Shown in pieces: positions 26,853-35,795 of a stretch of 64,000 nt of DNA. The notes below the pieces were generated by a model, which had not been told where the DNA came from, searched no databases, and saw nothing but the letters and a program-made list of their open reading frames with translations. The position numbers and the translations under genes were made by a program. How positions within the stretch are numbered: the first letter of the stretch is position 1; each line of letters starts with the position of its first letter. The DNA is from Nostocoides sp. HKS02 (lineage in GTDB: Bacteria; Actinomycetota; Actinomycetes; Actinomycetales; Dermatophilaceae), in NCBI RefSeq assembly GCF_009707485.1, contig NZ_CP046121.1, positions 2,604,001 to 2,668,000 on the forward strand. Direction: 5' to 3'.

Positions 26853-27265
26853 GCGTTCTCCTGTCCGGTGCGGGCCGAGGCGAGGGCTTGTTGCTCCTCG
26901 GGGGTCAGGGTCGCGTCGGAGCGGCCACCGACGACCCCCTTGGCGTAGGTGCGGGACTCGCCGCGGGCGTGGATCGAGGAGAAGACCAGCCCGTCGCCGC
27001 GGTCGTCGACCAGGGCGGCGCTGAACGACAGCCGGCCGCCCATGTCGCCGAAGGCGTCGTAGCGCACCACCGCGACGTGGCGTAGGGCCTGCGCGATGTC
27101 GGCCCGGAGGGCGGCCAGGTCACCGGACCCGACCGGCCGCTGACCCTCGTGGTGCCGCAGCCGGGCGCTCATCCTGGCCAGCCGGACCAGGGTGATGACC
27201 GCCACGGCCAGCGCCGCCACGGCGACACTGATCGCGACGACGGAGGTCAGCTGCGGATCGGGCAC
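26849..27265 (-). CDS. DUF4446-family membrane protein
   Basis: A 138-residue protein from GTG 27265. One N-terminal membrane helix (VVAISVAVAALAVAVITLVRLARM) precedes a cytoplasmic domain with VVRYDAFGDMGGRLSFSAAL and DGLVFSSIHARGESRTYAKG, which match the DUF4446 family from memory. Function unknown. It is coupled to pheA by ATGA overlap. The GTG was chosen because it opens the conserved N-terminus; farther upstream the frame runs into the divergent Gdt1-like gene. Confidence 0.8.
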   Translation of the reverse strand: MPDPQLTSVVAISVAVAALAVAVITLVRLARMSARLRHHEGQRPVGSGDLAALRADIAQALRHVAVVRYDAFGDMGGRLSFSAALVDDRGDGLVFSSIHARGESRTYAKGVVGGRSDATLTPEEQQALASARTGQENA

Positions 27266-27307
27266 CGGCTCAGCGTATTGGGGGCGCGTCGATAGAGTCG
27301 ACGCGAT

Positions 27308-27928
27308 ATGGAACTTGACCTCATCACCGTCGCCATCGTGTTCGGCGCCATCTTCCTCGTCGAGCTCCCCGACAAGACCTTCATCGCCACGCTGGTGCTC
27401 GCCACCCGTTTCCGGCCGCTGTTCGTCTGGATCGGGGTCGTGCTGGCGTTCCTCGTGCAGACCGTCGTGGCGGTCACTGTCGGTGGCCTGCTGGCCCAGC
27501 TGCCCAAGCGCCCGGTCGAGATCTTCGCCGCGGGGATGTTCCTGCTCGGCGGCATCCTGCTCCTGCGCGGCGCGGGCAAGGCCGACGAGGAGGAGCAGGA
27601 GACCGAGGAGGAGTTCGCCCACAAGGGGCCCGCGAGCGCCGTGGGGCTCAAGGCGATCGCGGTGTCCTTCTCGGTGTTGTTCCTCGCCGAGTGGGGCGAC
27701 CTGTCACAGCTGCTGACGGCCTCGATGGTGCTGCGTTTCCACCAGCCGCTGTCGGTCTTCCTCGGCGCCTTCCTCGCGTTGGCCACCGTGTCGGCGCTGG
27801 GCGCGATCATCGGTCGCGCGCTGCTCACCCGGGTGCGGCTGAGTACGATCCGCCGCTTCGGCGGTGGCGTGTGCCTGCTGCTGGCCCTGCTGAGCGTGCT
27901 TCAGATCGCGGGCGTGCTCGGCGCCTGA
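27308..27928 (+). CDS. TMEM165/Gdt1 (UPF0016)-family cation exporter
   Basis: A 206-residue protein with six to seven hydrophobic helices. The two inverted-repeat signature motifs are FLVELPDKTFIATLVLA and LFLAEWGDLSQLLTA, both with the E-x-x-D core; the second lacks the usual Lys/Arg-Thr after Asp. An acidic loop (DEEEQETEEEF) divides the halves. Bacterial members export Mn2+ or Ca2+. The 3' 225 bp overlap the end of the converging glycosyltransferase gene. Confidence 0.88.
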   Translation: MELDLITVAIVFGAIFLVELPDKTFIATLVLATRFRPLFVWIGVVLAFLVQTVVAVTVGGLLAQLPKRPVEIFAAGMFLLGGILLLRGAGKADEEEQETEEEFAHKGPASAVGLKAIAVSFSVLFLAEWGDLSQLLTASMVLRFHQPLSVFLGAFLALATVSALGAIIGRALLTRVRLSTIRRFGGGVCLLLALLSVLQIAGVLGA

Positions 27929-29176
27929 GTGCAGCGCCCACCAGAGCAGGGCCAGGGCCGCCAGGGTGAAGAACGTGTCGGAGTTCTGCATGATCCGGCC
28001 CGGCCACGCGGGCAGCTCGGGGTGGCTGAGCCACGAGATGCCCCACCACGGCATCCGGAAGAGGAAGAACACCGTGACCAGCGCCCCGGCATACAGCCGT
28101 CGGCGGTCACGCAGCGGGTCGGCGCCGAGGATCGCGAAGACGACGACGACCATCCAGTGCAGGTGGTGGATCCACGCGACCGGCGACAACAGCACCGCCA
28201 TGAGACCCACCGCGGCGACCTCGCTGATCGAGTCGCCCAGCCGGTAGGCCCGTCGCGCCAGGGAGAACCCCACGACCCCGACGACGGCGATCAGGGCGAT
28301 CCAGAGCACGTCGCCGGGCAGCCCGCTCGGGCCGACGCGCAGCAGGAAGCCGCGGATGCTCTGGTTGGACGTACCGCTGTTGGGCCCGAGCCGGCTGGGG
28401 TCCTGCAGGGCGCCACCCCAGAACGCGAACGACGCCTCGGGCAGCAGCACCCAGGCGCCGACCGTGACGACGATAGCGGTCACGACCGCGGTGATGGCCT
28501 CACGCCAGCGCCGGTTGATGAGGTAGTGGACGACGAAGACGCCCGGCGTCAGCTTGATCGACATCGCCAGCCCGACGAGCACCCCCGCCGGCACCCGCCG
28601 CAGCAGGCCGGGTCGCGGCTGGCGCAGGTCCATCAGGCACGCCAGCACCATGAACGCGTTGACCTGACCGAACCTGATCCCATCGGACACCGGCTGGAGC
28701 CACAGCATGGGTGCGGTGAGCAGCGCGAGGGTGAGCGGCACGAGCGGTCCGGTGCGGTGGATGAGGCGCCACCCGGCATACCAGACGATCGCGGTGGTGG
28801 CCGCGATCTGGGCCGCGGTCCACAGCCAGCCGACGACCCCGAACGGGAGGAAGGCCAAGGGGATCGCGATCACGGCAGCGAACGGGGGGTAGGTGAACGG
28901 GAGCAGCTGGGGCGCCTCGGTCATCGCGGAGTAGACGGGGCGGCCGGTGAGGATCGACACGCCGGCCTCGCGGTAGACCTCGACGTCGACCTGCCACTGG
29001 TCGAGCGGCCAGAACACGAGGTAGCGCAGCACGGGGATGGCCGCCGCGGCGAGGATGAGGACGACTGCCAGCGTCCAGCGAGCCCGGGGGCTCCACGCCG
29101 CGATGCGCCGCGCCAGCGACCGCAGCCGCCGGGCACGACCTGCGGACACGGGGACGGTCGAGGTCGCGGTGCTCAC
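27704..29176 (-). CDS. Polytopic DUF2029-type mannosyltransferase
   Basis: About 490 residues from GTG 29176. Roughly ten or more membrane helices form a GT-C-type polyprenyl-phosphate-mannose-dependent transferase. Family features: DVEVYREAGVSILTGRPVYS near the N-terminus (acidic catalytic loop), LLPFTYPPFAAVIAIPLAFLP, SIKLTPGVFVVHYL and SPVAWIHHLHWMVV. In actinobacteria these build mannans and lipoglycans at the outer membrane face. The frame continues about 70 codons past the last helix, antisense to the Gdt1-like gene, as a charged Gln/His/Arg-rich tail. That tail is unlike the family, and a lost stop codon is possible, so the true end may lie near 27900. Confidence 0.8.
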   Translation of the reverse strand: MSTATSTVPVSAGRARRLRSLARRIAAWSPRARWTLAVVLILAAAAIPVLRYLVFWPLDQWQVDVEVYREAGVSILTGRPVYSAMTEAPQLLPFTYPPFAAVIAIPLAFLPFGVVGWLWTAAQIAATTAIVWYAGWRLIHRTGPLVPLTLALLTAPMLWLQPVSDGIRFGQVNAFMVLACLMDLRQPRPGLLRRVPAGVLVGLAMSIKLTPGVFVVHYLINRRWREAITAVVTAIVVTVGAWVLLPEASFAFWGGALQDPSRLGPNSGTSNQSIRGFLLRVGPSGLPGDVLWIALIAVVGVVGFSLARRAYRLGDSISEVAAVGLMAVLLSPVAWIHHLHWMVVVVFAILGADPLRDRRRLYAGALVTVFFLFRMPWWGISWLSHPELPAWPGRIMQNSDTFFTLAALALLWWALHSGAEHARDLKHAQQGQQQAHATAEAADRTQPHPGEQRATDDRAQRRHGGQREEGAEEDRQRLVETQHHRGRQQL

Positions 29177-29216
29177 GTGACCATTGTGGCGTGCCCCCGC
29201 CCCGTAACCTGTACCG

Positions 29217-31403
29217 GTGACCCGCCGCGCCCTGATCCTGCTCGTCGGCCTGCTCACGGCGGGGTGCGGCCTGCTGGTTCCCAGCGCGGCCTCCGCGACC
29301 TCCATCGCTCCCACCAAGACCCAGACCGGTCCGACGAGCCCCATCATCCTCGTCGGGACCGGCGGGCTGGCCTGGAGCGACGTGTCCGCCCGAAACACCC
29401 CCGCCCTCTGGTCCTTCCTGCGTGACGGCTCGACCGCGGCCCTCACGGTGCGCTCGGTGTTCACCAACACCTGCCCCGTCGACGGGTGGCTGAGCCTGTC
29501 CGCGGGTGACCGTGCGGCTGCTCCCGCGCCGGCGGCGGGCGGCGAACGCACGCCGGCCTACCCCTGCCCGGCCATCCCCGTCGTCGACGGCGGGTTCGTC
29601 CCGGGCTGGGACACCTACGTCCGTGCGGCGGCCGCGACCAAGTTCGGCTCGCACCTCGGCTCGCTCGGCGAGCAGCTCGCCAGCCACGGCCAGTGCGTGC
29701 AGGCCGTCGGCCCGGGCGCGGGGGTCGCCGCCGCCTACACCTCCGGTGCAGTGCCCCGGTATGCCGCGTTCGACCCCGCCCAGCTCACTGGGCTGCTGTC
29801 GCGCTGCCGCGTGACGCTGGTCGACGTGGGGTCGCTGCGTGACCCCCAGGACGTCCCGGCCGGCGAACAACCGCCTCCGAGCGGCAGCCGGTCGGACCAG
29901 GTCAAGGCCATCGACGCCCGGATCGGCGAGGTGCTCGCGGCCGCCCCCAGTGGCTCGGACCTGGTCGTCGCGAGCCTGTCCGACGCCGGGCGCAGCGAGC
30001 GACTGCGACTTGTGGCCGCCAAGGGACCCGACTACGCCTCGGGCACGCTCTTCTCGCCGTCCACCCGGCAGACCGGCCTGGTCCAGGCGCCGGACCTCAC
30101 CGTGACCCTGCTGACAGCCGGCACCGTCCCGATCCCGACCGACCTGGGGGGCGCCCCGCTCGAGCGCGGATCGGTCGACGGCAACTCCGCTGCCGCGGCA
30201 CAGGGTCGGCTGCGTCAGCTCCTGGACTTCGACCAGGCGAGCCACAAGGTGCATGACCTCGTCCCGCCGTTCTTCGACGCCGTCGTCTACAGCCAGCTGG
30301 CCATCTACCTGCTGGCTGCGCTGGTGTGGCGGACGAGGCTCGGGTCGAGCGACCAACGGCGCCGGATGCTGCGCGTCGTGGGTCGGGTTGCCGTGGTCGG
30401 TGCGACCGTGCCGGCCTCGACCTTCCTCGCCAACCTCTTCCCGTGGTGGCGCTCCAGCTCACCGATGCTCGCGATCGTCCTGTCCGTCGGCGTCTTCGTG
30501 GCCCTGATCTCCGCGATCGCGCTGCTCGGGCCGTGGTCGCGCCACCTGACCGGGCCCACCGCGATCGTCGCCCTCGTCACGGTGCTCGTCCTCGGGGGCG
30601 ATGTCATCCTCGGGTCCCACCTGCAGGTGTCCTCACTGCTGGGGCTGCAGCCGGTGGTGGGCGGGCGCTACTACGGCATGGGCAACGTGACGTTCGCCCT
30701 GTTCGCGACCGCTGCGTTGCTGCTGGCCATCGCCGTCTCGGGGCACTACGTGCGCCAGGGCCGACCGCGCGTCGCAGCGGGGGCTGCCCTCGCCATCGGC
30801 CTCGCTGCGGTGGTGGTGGACGGCGCCCCGAGCTGGGGTGCCGACGGCGGCGGCCCCCCGTCCCTGCTCCCGGCCCTGGCCTACCTCGCGCTGGCCATCC
30901 TCGGCATCCGGATGACGTGGAAGCGGGGCCTGCTCGTCGGGTGCACGACAGTGGGGCTGTTCCTACTGGTCGGGTTCCTCGACTGGCTGCGGCCGCCGGA
31001 CTCGCGCTCCCACCTGGGGCGGTTCATCCAGTCGATGATCGACGGCGGCGCCTTTGACATCGTGTCCCGCAAGCTCGACCAGAACGTCTCGATCCTGTTC
31101 AGCACCCCCCTCGCGCTGCTCGCGCCCGTCGGGCTCGCGGTGGCCATCGTCCTGCTGGCCCGGCCGACCTCGCGCGGGTCGCGATCACTGCGGCGCTCCT
31201 TCGAGGCGTGCCCCACCCTGCGCCCGGGCCTGATCGCGCTCCTGGTCATGCTCACCATCGGGTTCGCCATCAACGACTCCGGCGTCGCGATCCCCGCCAA
31301 CGGCGCGATCATCGGCATCCCACTCGTCATCGCGATCAGCGTGCGGGTGCTCGAGGACGAGGCGCGGACCACGGCTTCAACCCGCTCCCAGCGACGCGCC
31401 TGA
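29217..31403 (+). CDS. Large membrane protein with alkaline-phosphatase-like extracellular domain
   Basis: A 728-residue protein from GTG 29217. A signal peptide (about residues 1-27) leads to an extracellular domain to about residue 350 that begins PIILVGTGGLAWSDVSARNTPALW and has TCPVDGWLSLSAGDRA, a layout like the metal-binding start of alkaline-phosphatase-superfamily enzymes, later VVASLSDAGRSERLRL. The C-terminal half holds about ten membrane helices, with a conserved-looking loop GGRYYGMGNVTFALFA. I recognise this as a conserved actinobacterial protein without known function. It is divergent from a mannosyltransferase over 40 bp, so an envelope role is plausible. Confidence 0.75.
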   Translation: MTRRALILLVGLLTAGCGLLVPSAASATSIAPTKTQTGPTSPIILVGTGGLAWSDVSARNTPALWSFLRDGSTAALTVRSVFTNTCPVDGWLSLSAGDRAAAPAPAAGGERTPAYPCPAIPVVDGGFVPGWDTYVRAAAATKFGSHLGSLGEQLASHGQCVQAVGPGAGVAAAYTSGAVPRYAAFDPAQLTGLLSRCRVTLVDVGSLRDPQDVPAGEQPPPSGSRSDQVKAIDARIGEVLAAAPSGSDLVVASLSDAGRSERLRLVAAKGPDYASGTLFSPSTRQTGLVQAPDLTVTLLTAGTVPIPTDLGGAPLERGSVDGNSAAAAQGRLRQLLDFDQASHKVHDLVPPFFDAVVYSQLAIYLLAALVWRTRLGSSDQRRRMLRVVGRVAVVGATVPASTFLANLFPWWRSSSPMLAIVLSVGVFVALISAIALLGPWSRHLTGPTAIVALVTVLVLGGDVILGSHLQVSSLLGLQPVVGGRYYGMGNVTFALFATAALLLAIAVSGHYVRQGRPRVAAGAALAIGLAAVVVDGAPSWGADGGGPPSLLPALAYLALAILGIRMTWKRGLLVGCTTVGLFLLVGFLDWLRPPDSRSHLGRFIQSMIDGGAFDIVSRKLDQNVSILFSTPLALLAPVGLAVAIVLLARPTSRGSRSLRRSFEACPTLRPGLIALLVMLTIGFAINDSGVAIPANGAIIGIPLVIAISVRVLEDEARTTASTRSQRRA

Positions 31404-31411
31404 CCACGCCC

Positions 31412-32140
31412 TCAGGCGACGCGGCGCAGCCGCCGCCGGGTCCGGCGGTGTACCAGCGCGAGGGCGACGTCGCGGTACTGGCGGGCCCGGTGAAGCTGTC
31501 CGCGCCAGTCGGCACCACTAACTCGGTGGTGGAGCTCGCAGGGGACCTCTTCAACCCGCAGTCCGGCGAGCAGCACGTCGACGGTGAGCCCGACCTCGAC
31601 CCCCCACCCGCGCGCGAGGGGGCTGGCCGAGTCGAAGGCTGCCCGGGTCAGGCACCGCATGCCCGACAACGGCTGCACCGCCTGGAACCCCGTGAGGTCC
31701 TCGATCCCGCGGCGGGCCAGGCGGACGACGAACCCCCGGCCACCTCCCCTGGACTTCTGGGGCGGCAGGGTCGCGATCGTCATGTCGGCCCGACCCTGCA
31801 CCACCGGCGGCACGAGGACGCGGACGTTGCCTGCCGAGGCCTCGAGGTCGCCGTCGACGAACAGCAGCGGGCGCGCCGTGACCCCGGCGGCTTCGACCGA
31901 CTCGTGTCGCGCCACGTAGTCGGCCCCGGTCGTCATCGCCGCCGCCTTGCCGCGGTTTCGGGCGTGACGCACGACTTCGGCGCCGGCCTCGCGGGCCAGC
32001 TCCGCCGTGCGGTCCCTGCTGCCGTCGTCGACCACGACCACGAGGTCAATGCCCGGGATCGCGGCGACGGCGCGGACCGTCGCGGCGATCCGCTGGGCTT
32101 CGTCCTTGGCCGCGATGACCGCGGCGACGGTGGCCGACAC
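31412..32140 (-). CDS. Family 2 glycosyltransferase
   Basis: A 242-residue GT-A-fold glycosyltransferase from GTG 32140. Features: AAVIAAKDEAQRIAATVRAV, VVVVDDGSRDRTAELAREAG (nucleotide-sugar loop), RNRGKAAAM, the metal-binding LLFVDGDLEAS, and QPLSGMRCLTRAAFD. The pattern resembles polyprenyl-phosphate sugar transferases and glucosyl-3-phosphoglycerate synthases. It lies 12 bp downstream of the DUF5926 gene. Donor and acceptor cannot be told. Confidence 0.85.
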   Translation of the reverse strand: MSATVAAVIAAKDEAQRIAATVRAVAAIPGIDLVVVVDDGSRDRTAELAREAGAEVVRHARNRGKAAAMTTGADYVARHESVEAAGVTARPLLFVDGDLEASAGNVRVLVPPVVQGRADMTIATLPPQKSRGGGRGFVVRLARRGIEDLTGFQAVQPLSGMRCLTRAAFDSASPLARGWGVEVGLTVDVLLAGLRVEEVPCELHHRVSGADWRGQLHRARQYRDVALALVHRRTRRRLRRVA

Positions 32141-32152
32141 CTCAGCCAGCCA

Positions 32153-33046
32153 TCAGCGCAGGGTGACCTGGCGGCTCAGTAGCCCCGAGCGGGCCCGGCG
32201 CTGCTCGGCAGTGAGGCTCTCGGTCGAGGCGAGCGCCGCGGCATACCGGCTCATGAACGCCGCCAGGGCGTCCTCGTAGTCAGGGCCGGAGCGGTCCGGG
32301 TGGAGGTCCCACACCGGCACCAGGAGCCCCGAGGCGCGGAACGCGCCGAGCAGGCGCGTGTCGTCGCCGAGGCCGCTGTCACCAGCGGCGTGGAGCCGGG
32401 CCAGGGCGTCGGTGGCGAGGTCCTCGTCGTCGGGCAGCACGAGGCGCAGGTGGGTGCGCTCGCCGATGCGGCACCAGTATGCCGAGTCCGCCGCGGCCAG
32501 CTTGGTGGTCGGGATGACCGACTCGTTCGCGCGCTCCAGCGAGGCCTTGCCCTCGTCGTCGAGCTCGGTCTCGCCGACCCAGAAGTCGAACCCGTCGTGG
32601 ATCGTCACCTCGAGGGGCGCCGACAGGTCGAGCAGGTCCTGCAGCCGCGGTGAGTCCGCGGTGGCCGGCGGCGTGCTGACGACCGGCGTCCCGGTCTCGG
32701 CGGTGGCGGCGGCCAGGAGGGCGATCGCGAGGTCGCGGGAGGCGTCGCCCGACATCGACCCCGACTGCGTGCCGACGAAGACCGTGCCGTCGGCCCGGTG
32801 CAGGCCCGGCCACGCGAGCGGCAGGACGGTCGCGACGGTGGCTTCGGTCGCGGCACCGTCGGGCGCCTTGCCCGGGGCAAAGCTCACCGACGCCGTCGCG
32901 GCCGGCAGGATCTCGCGCATCGCGACCCAGTCGGTCTCGCCCGGGAGCCCCTCGAAGGGGCGTCGCACGAACGGTGCCGGCTCGACGCGTGGCGTGCCGG
33001 CCGAACCGTGGTCTGCGCCCTTGCGACGCCGCGATGCCTTACCCAT
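32153..33046 (-). CDS. DUF5926-family protein
   Basis: A 297-residue soluble protein. A basic N-terminus (MGKASRRRKGADHG) is followed by RRPFEGLPGETDWVAMREILPAATA and, later, HDGFDFWVGETELDDEG and YWCRIGERTHLRLVLPDDED. I recognise this as the actinobacterial DUF5926 family; the basic N-terminus resembles nucleic-acid- or SecA-zinc-type tails. Function unknown. First gene of a two-gene unit with the downstream glycosyltransferase. Confidence 0.75.
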   Translation of the reverse strand: MGKASRRRKGADHGSAGTPRVEPAPFVRRPFEGLPGETDWVAMREILPAATASVSFAPGKAPDGAATEATVATVLPLAWPGLHRADGTVFVGTQSGSMSGDASRDLAIALLAAATAETGTPVVSTPPATADSPRLQDLLDLSAPLEVTIHDGFDFWVGETELDDEGKASLERANESVIPTTKLAAADSAYWCRIGERTHLRLVLPDDEDLATDALARLHAAGDSGLGDDTRLLGAFRASGLLVPVWDLHPDRSGPDYEDALAAFMSRYAAALASTESLTAEQRRARSGLLSRQVTLR

Positions 33047-33082
33047 GGCGCAAACCCTAGTGGCCCCGCCGAGGGCACCCGC

Positions 33083-33555
33083 TCAGTGGCTGCGCCGCCG
33101 CGAGGGTCCGCCGAGGGACGCCCAGACGGTCGACCCGGAGCGGTCCTCGGTGACTCCCCACTCGTGGGCGAGGCTGCGGACGATGCGCAGCCCACGACCC
33201 GACGGCGCCCAGATCGTGCGCGGCGCGGGTCGGGGGTGCTCTCGCTGCCACCGTCGGTGACCTCGACCTCGACCACGCCGGCCTTGACCTTCCAGTGCAC
33301 CCGGAGGGTGCCGTCAGCCAGCGGGCGGGCGTGGCGGATGGCGTTGGAGACCAGCTCGGACACCACGATCTCCGCCTCGTCGATGACGGCGGGCGTGACG
33401 GCGTGGGTCTGCAGGTCGTCGACGACCGTCTTGCGGACCTCGGCCACCGAAGCCGCGCTCCACGGGACCCGAATGGTCCGCGACACGTCACCGCCCCGAG
33501 GAGACGACGACGGCACGGAGCGTTCCGGCCGGTCGCGGCGTGAGGCAGCGGTCAT
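33083..33555 (-). CDS. Anti-sigma-factor-type ATP-binding protein (HATPase_c_2), frameshifted as read
   Basis: From ATG 33555, about 157 residues once repaired. The first frame gives the RsbW-like start (RVPWSAASVAEVRKTVVDD) and the N-box IVVSELVSNAIRHA. The frame is lost after VEVTDGGSESTP, at a run of five G on the plus strand (33232-33236). Restoring one base yields APSGRGLRIVRSLAHEWGV and TVWASL before TGA, the expected G2 box and C-terminus. Such proteins bind anti-anti-sigma factors or sigma factors in stress-response switching. A single-base sequence error is the simplest explanation; a true pseudogene is possible. Confidence 0.75.
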
Positions 33556-33596
33556 GTCCTGAGGTCCTCGATCATGGGTCAACGGTCGCGAGGAGA

Positions 33597-34403
33597 CTAT
33601 CGAGTTGCCCGCACAGCGTCGAGAACAGCACGTGGGTGGTTGCTGATGATCGCATCCACACCCAAGTCGAGGCACAGCGAGACGTCCTGCGGCTCATCGA
33701 CCGTCCAGGCAAAGATTTCGTGGCCGTGTCGCTTCTGGCGCTCGACGGTCTTGGGCCACCGGCGCAGGATCTCGATGTCCAGACCGACGGTGTGGACGCC
33801 CTTCGGGAGGGACCCGTCACGGAAGCGCAACGGCACCGAGTCCTCCATGAGGAACACCGCAGGCACCTCGGGGCACAGCTGGCGCATCCGCTGCACCGCG
33901 AGCTGGCTGAACGACATGACGCGCACCCAGGGCTTGCCCGGACCGGGCCGGCCGTCGAGGCCGAACTCGGCCAGCATCCGGGCCAGCTCGCGCTCCACGA
34001 GCCCGGCGTACCGGTTCGGGTGCTTGGTCTCGATGGCCAGGCCCAGGGGCCGGTCGCTGTGCGCGGTGATCGTGGTGAGCAGGTTGCGCAGGGTCAGCAA
34101 CCGGTTGCGGTCGCGGTCGGGGAGCTCCTGGTCGTCGGGGTGGAGGGCCTTCCACGACCCCCAGTCCAGCCCCTCGAGCTCGGCCAGCTCGAGGGTGGAC
34201 ACGGTGCCGCGGCCGTTGGAGGTGCGGTTGACCCGCCGGTCGTGGACGCAGACCAGGTGGGAGTCGGCAGTGAGCCTCACGTCGCACTCCAGCGCGTCCG
34301 CACCCTCGTCGATCGCGCGCAGGTAGGCCGCGAGCGTGTGCTCGGGTTCGGCCAGGCTGGAGCCGCGGTGGGCGATGACGAGTGGGGTGTGTCGGCTGGT
34401 CAC
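33597..34403 (-). CDS. Glycerophosphodiester phosphodiesterase
   Basis: About 268 residues. GDPD motifs: VIAHRGSSLAEPEHTLAAY with the catalytic His-Arg, GADALECDVRLTADSHLVCVHD with metal-binding Glu/Asp and the second His, and IFAWTVDEPQDVSL near the C-terminus. It cleaves glycerophosphodiesters to glycerol-3-phosphate and an alcohol. No signal peptide, so cytoplasmic. I prefer GTG 34403, 8 bases after a GAGG; GTG 34436 would add 11 residues. Confidence 0.9.
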   Translation of the reverse strand: MTSRHTPLVIAHRGSSLAEPEHTLAAYLRAIDEGADALECDVRLTADSHLVCVHDRRVNRTSNGRGTVSTLELAELEGLDWGSWKALHPDDQELPDRDRNRLLTLRNLLTTITAHSDRPLGLAIETKHPNRYAGLVERELARMLAEFGLDGRPGPGKPWVRVMSFSQLAVQRMRQLCPEVPAVFLMEDSVPLRFRDGSLPKGVHTVGLDIEILRRWPKTVERQKRHGHEIFAWTVDEPQDVSLCLDLGVDAIISNHPRAVLDAVRATR

Positions 34404-34581
34404 GGCAAGGCCTCGGGAGACGGCGTCGTCGAGCACGGTTCCATGCTTCCACACCCGGGGTGCCCGTGCGGCACGATGGCCGCAGAGCGCGGCATCCGGC
34501 TGCGCGACGGACTTGCACCACTCCGGACTCACAGCACCCGCACACGACCCACACTCACACGAGAGAGAGGCGAGGCGTTCC

Positions 34582-35067
34582 ATGGGCGTGACGCTGCCCG
34601 CCTTCCAGACCCTCGTCGACGCCCACTGGCGCGACGTCGCGCGCCTCGCCCACGCCCTGGCCGGGCCGGTCGACGGCGACGACGTCGCCCAGCAGGCGTG
34701 GACGCAGGCGCTCGCGGCATACCCCTCGCTGCGCTCGGCGAAGAACCTGCGGGGCTGGTTGCTCACGATCACGCACCGGTGCGCCATGGACGCGCACCGG
34801 GGACGGGCCCGCCGAGCGGTGCCCCACGACGACCCGGCCTCGCTGGCCACCGTGCCGACCGCGCCCCCAGCCGACGACCGGCTGCCCGACGGCCCGCTCT
34901 GGGCCTCGGTGGCGGCACTCCCGGTGCGGCAGCGCGAGGCCGTCGTCCTCAAGTACGTGGCCGATCTCGACCACCCCACCATCGCCGTCGCGCTGGGCAC
35001 CACACCAGCCATGAGCCGGCGGCTCGTGAGCGATGCGCTCGCGACCCTGCGCAAGGACGTGTCATGA
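34582..35067 (+). CDS. ECF-type RNA polymerase sigma factor
   Basis: A 161-residue sigma-70-family protein. Region 2 is at about residues 10-75 (GDDVAQQAWTQALAAYPSLR, NLRGWLLTITHRCAMDAHRG) and region 4 at about 108-158 (LPVRQREAVVLKYVADLDHPTIAVALGT, with a helix-turn-helix). A purine-rich GAGAGAGAGGCGAGG precedes the ATG. There is no adjacent anti-sigma gene on this strand; the HATPase gene 1 kb upstream is on the opposite strand. Its stop overlaps the ogt start, so the sigma factor and the DNA-repair methyltransferase are coupled and may respond to alkylation. Confidence 0.88.
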   Translation: MGVTLPAFQTLVDAHWRDVARLAHALAGPVDGDDVAQQAWTQALAAYPSLRSAKNLRGWLLTITHRCAMDAHRGRARRAVPHDDPASLATVPTAPPADDRLPDGPLWASVAALPVRQREAVVLKYVADLDHPTIAVALGTTPAMSRRLVSDALATLRKDVS

Positions 35068-35654
35068 CCGACCCCGCTGCCCTGCTCCGCTCCTACTCCC
35101 CGCCCGCGCACCCGCCGGTGCTCGAGCCCTCGGACGTGTCCTACGTCGTCGAGGACACCGCGATCGGTCGGATGCTGTTGGCGCGCAACGCATCCGGGGC
35201 GCTGGTCGCCTCGTCGTTCGTGCCGGATGCCGCCGCCGAGGACCACGTGCTCGCCCGCCTCAGCGCGCGGGTGTCCCCCCGCGTGTTGCGCCAGCCACGC
35301 GAGCTCGACGAGGTACGGGCGCAGCTCGACGCGTTCCTCGCCGGGCGCTCGCACACCTTCTCGGTGCGCACCGACCTGGCGCTCGCCTCGGACTTCCAGC
35401 GCGCGGTGCTGCCACGACTCGCGGCGAGCATCGGCTACGGCGAACGCGCGACCTACGGGCAGCTCGCGAAGCTGGTGGAGCGGCCGAGTGCCGCCCGTGC
35501 CGTCGGCGCGGCGCTCGGCGCGAACCCGCTGTGCGTCGTCATCCCGTGCCACCGTGTGGTCGCCTCGAGCGGGGCGCTGACGGGGTATGCCGGTGGGCTG
35601 GCGGCCAAGCGCTACCTCCTCGACCTCGAGTCCGGAGGTTCTTCACGGGACTGA
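35064..35654 (+). CDS. ogt: Methylated-DNA-protein cysteine methyltransferase
   Basis: A 196-residue suicide repair protein. The active-site IPCHRVV with acceptor Cys lies near residue 157, preceded by the DNA-binding stretch YGERATYGQLAKLVERPSAARAVGAALGANP and followed by GYAGGLAAKRYLLDLE. It removes O6-alkyl groups from guanine. ATG 35064 overlaps the sigma-factor stop (ATGA). Its Tyr-Ala in GYAGG is encoded TAT-GCC within a GTATGCC motif. Confidence 0.95.
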   Translation: MTDPAALLRSYSPPAHPPVLEPSDVSYVVEDTAIGRMLLARNASGALVASSFVPDAAAEDHVLARLSARVSPRVLRQPRELDEVRAQLDAFLAGRSHTFSVRTDLALASDFQRAVLPRLAASIGYGERATYGQLAKLVERPSAARAVGAALGANPLCVVIPCHRVVASSGALTGYAGGLAAKRYLLDLESGGSSRD

Positions 35655-35795
35655 GCCTCCCTCCGCACAGCGCTCACGAAGCTCGCCGATGCGGTCGTGG
35701 AGCGGAACGGCGGTCTGCTTCGTCTGAGCGTCATGACGGGTTCGTTGATTGCCTTGATGGCCATTGACGAGGATGCTGCAGTTGAGGTCAGGGGG

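Noticed and set aside
27929..29425. A 498-codon plus-strand frame opposite the mannosyltransferase
   Set aside because: Its translation is Arg/Gly/Asp/Gln-rich shadow sequence, while the opposite strand encodes a coherent multi-helix transferase.
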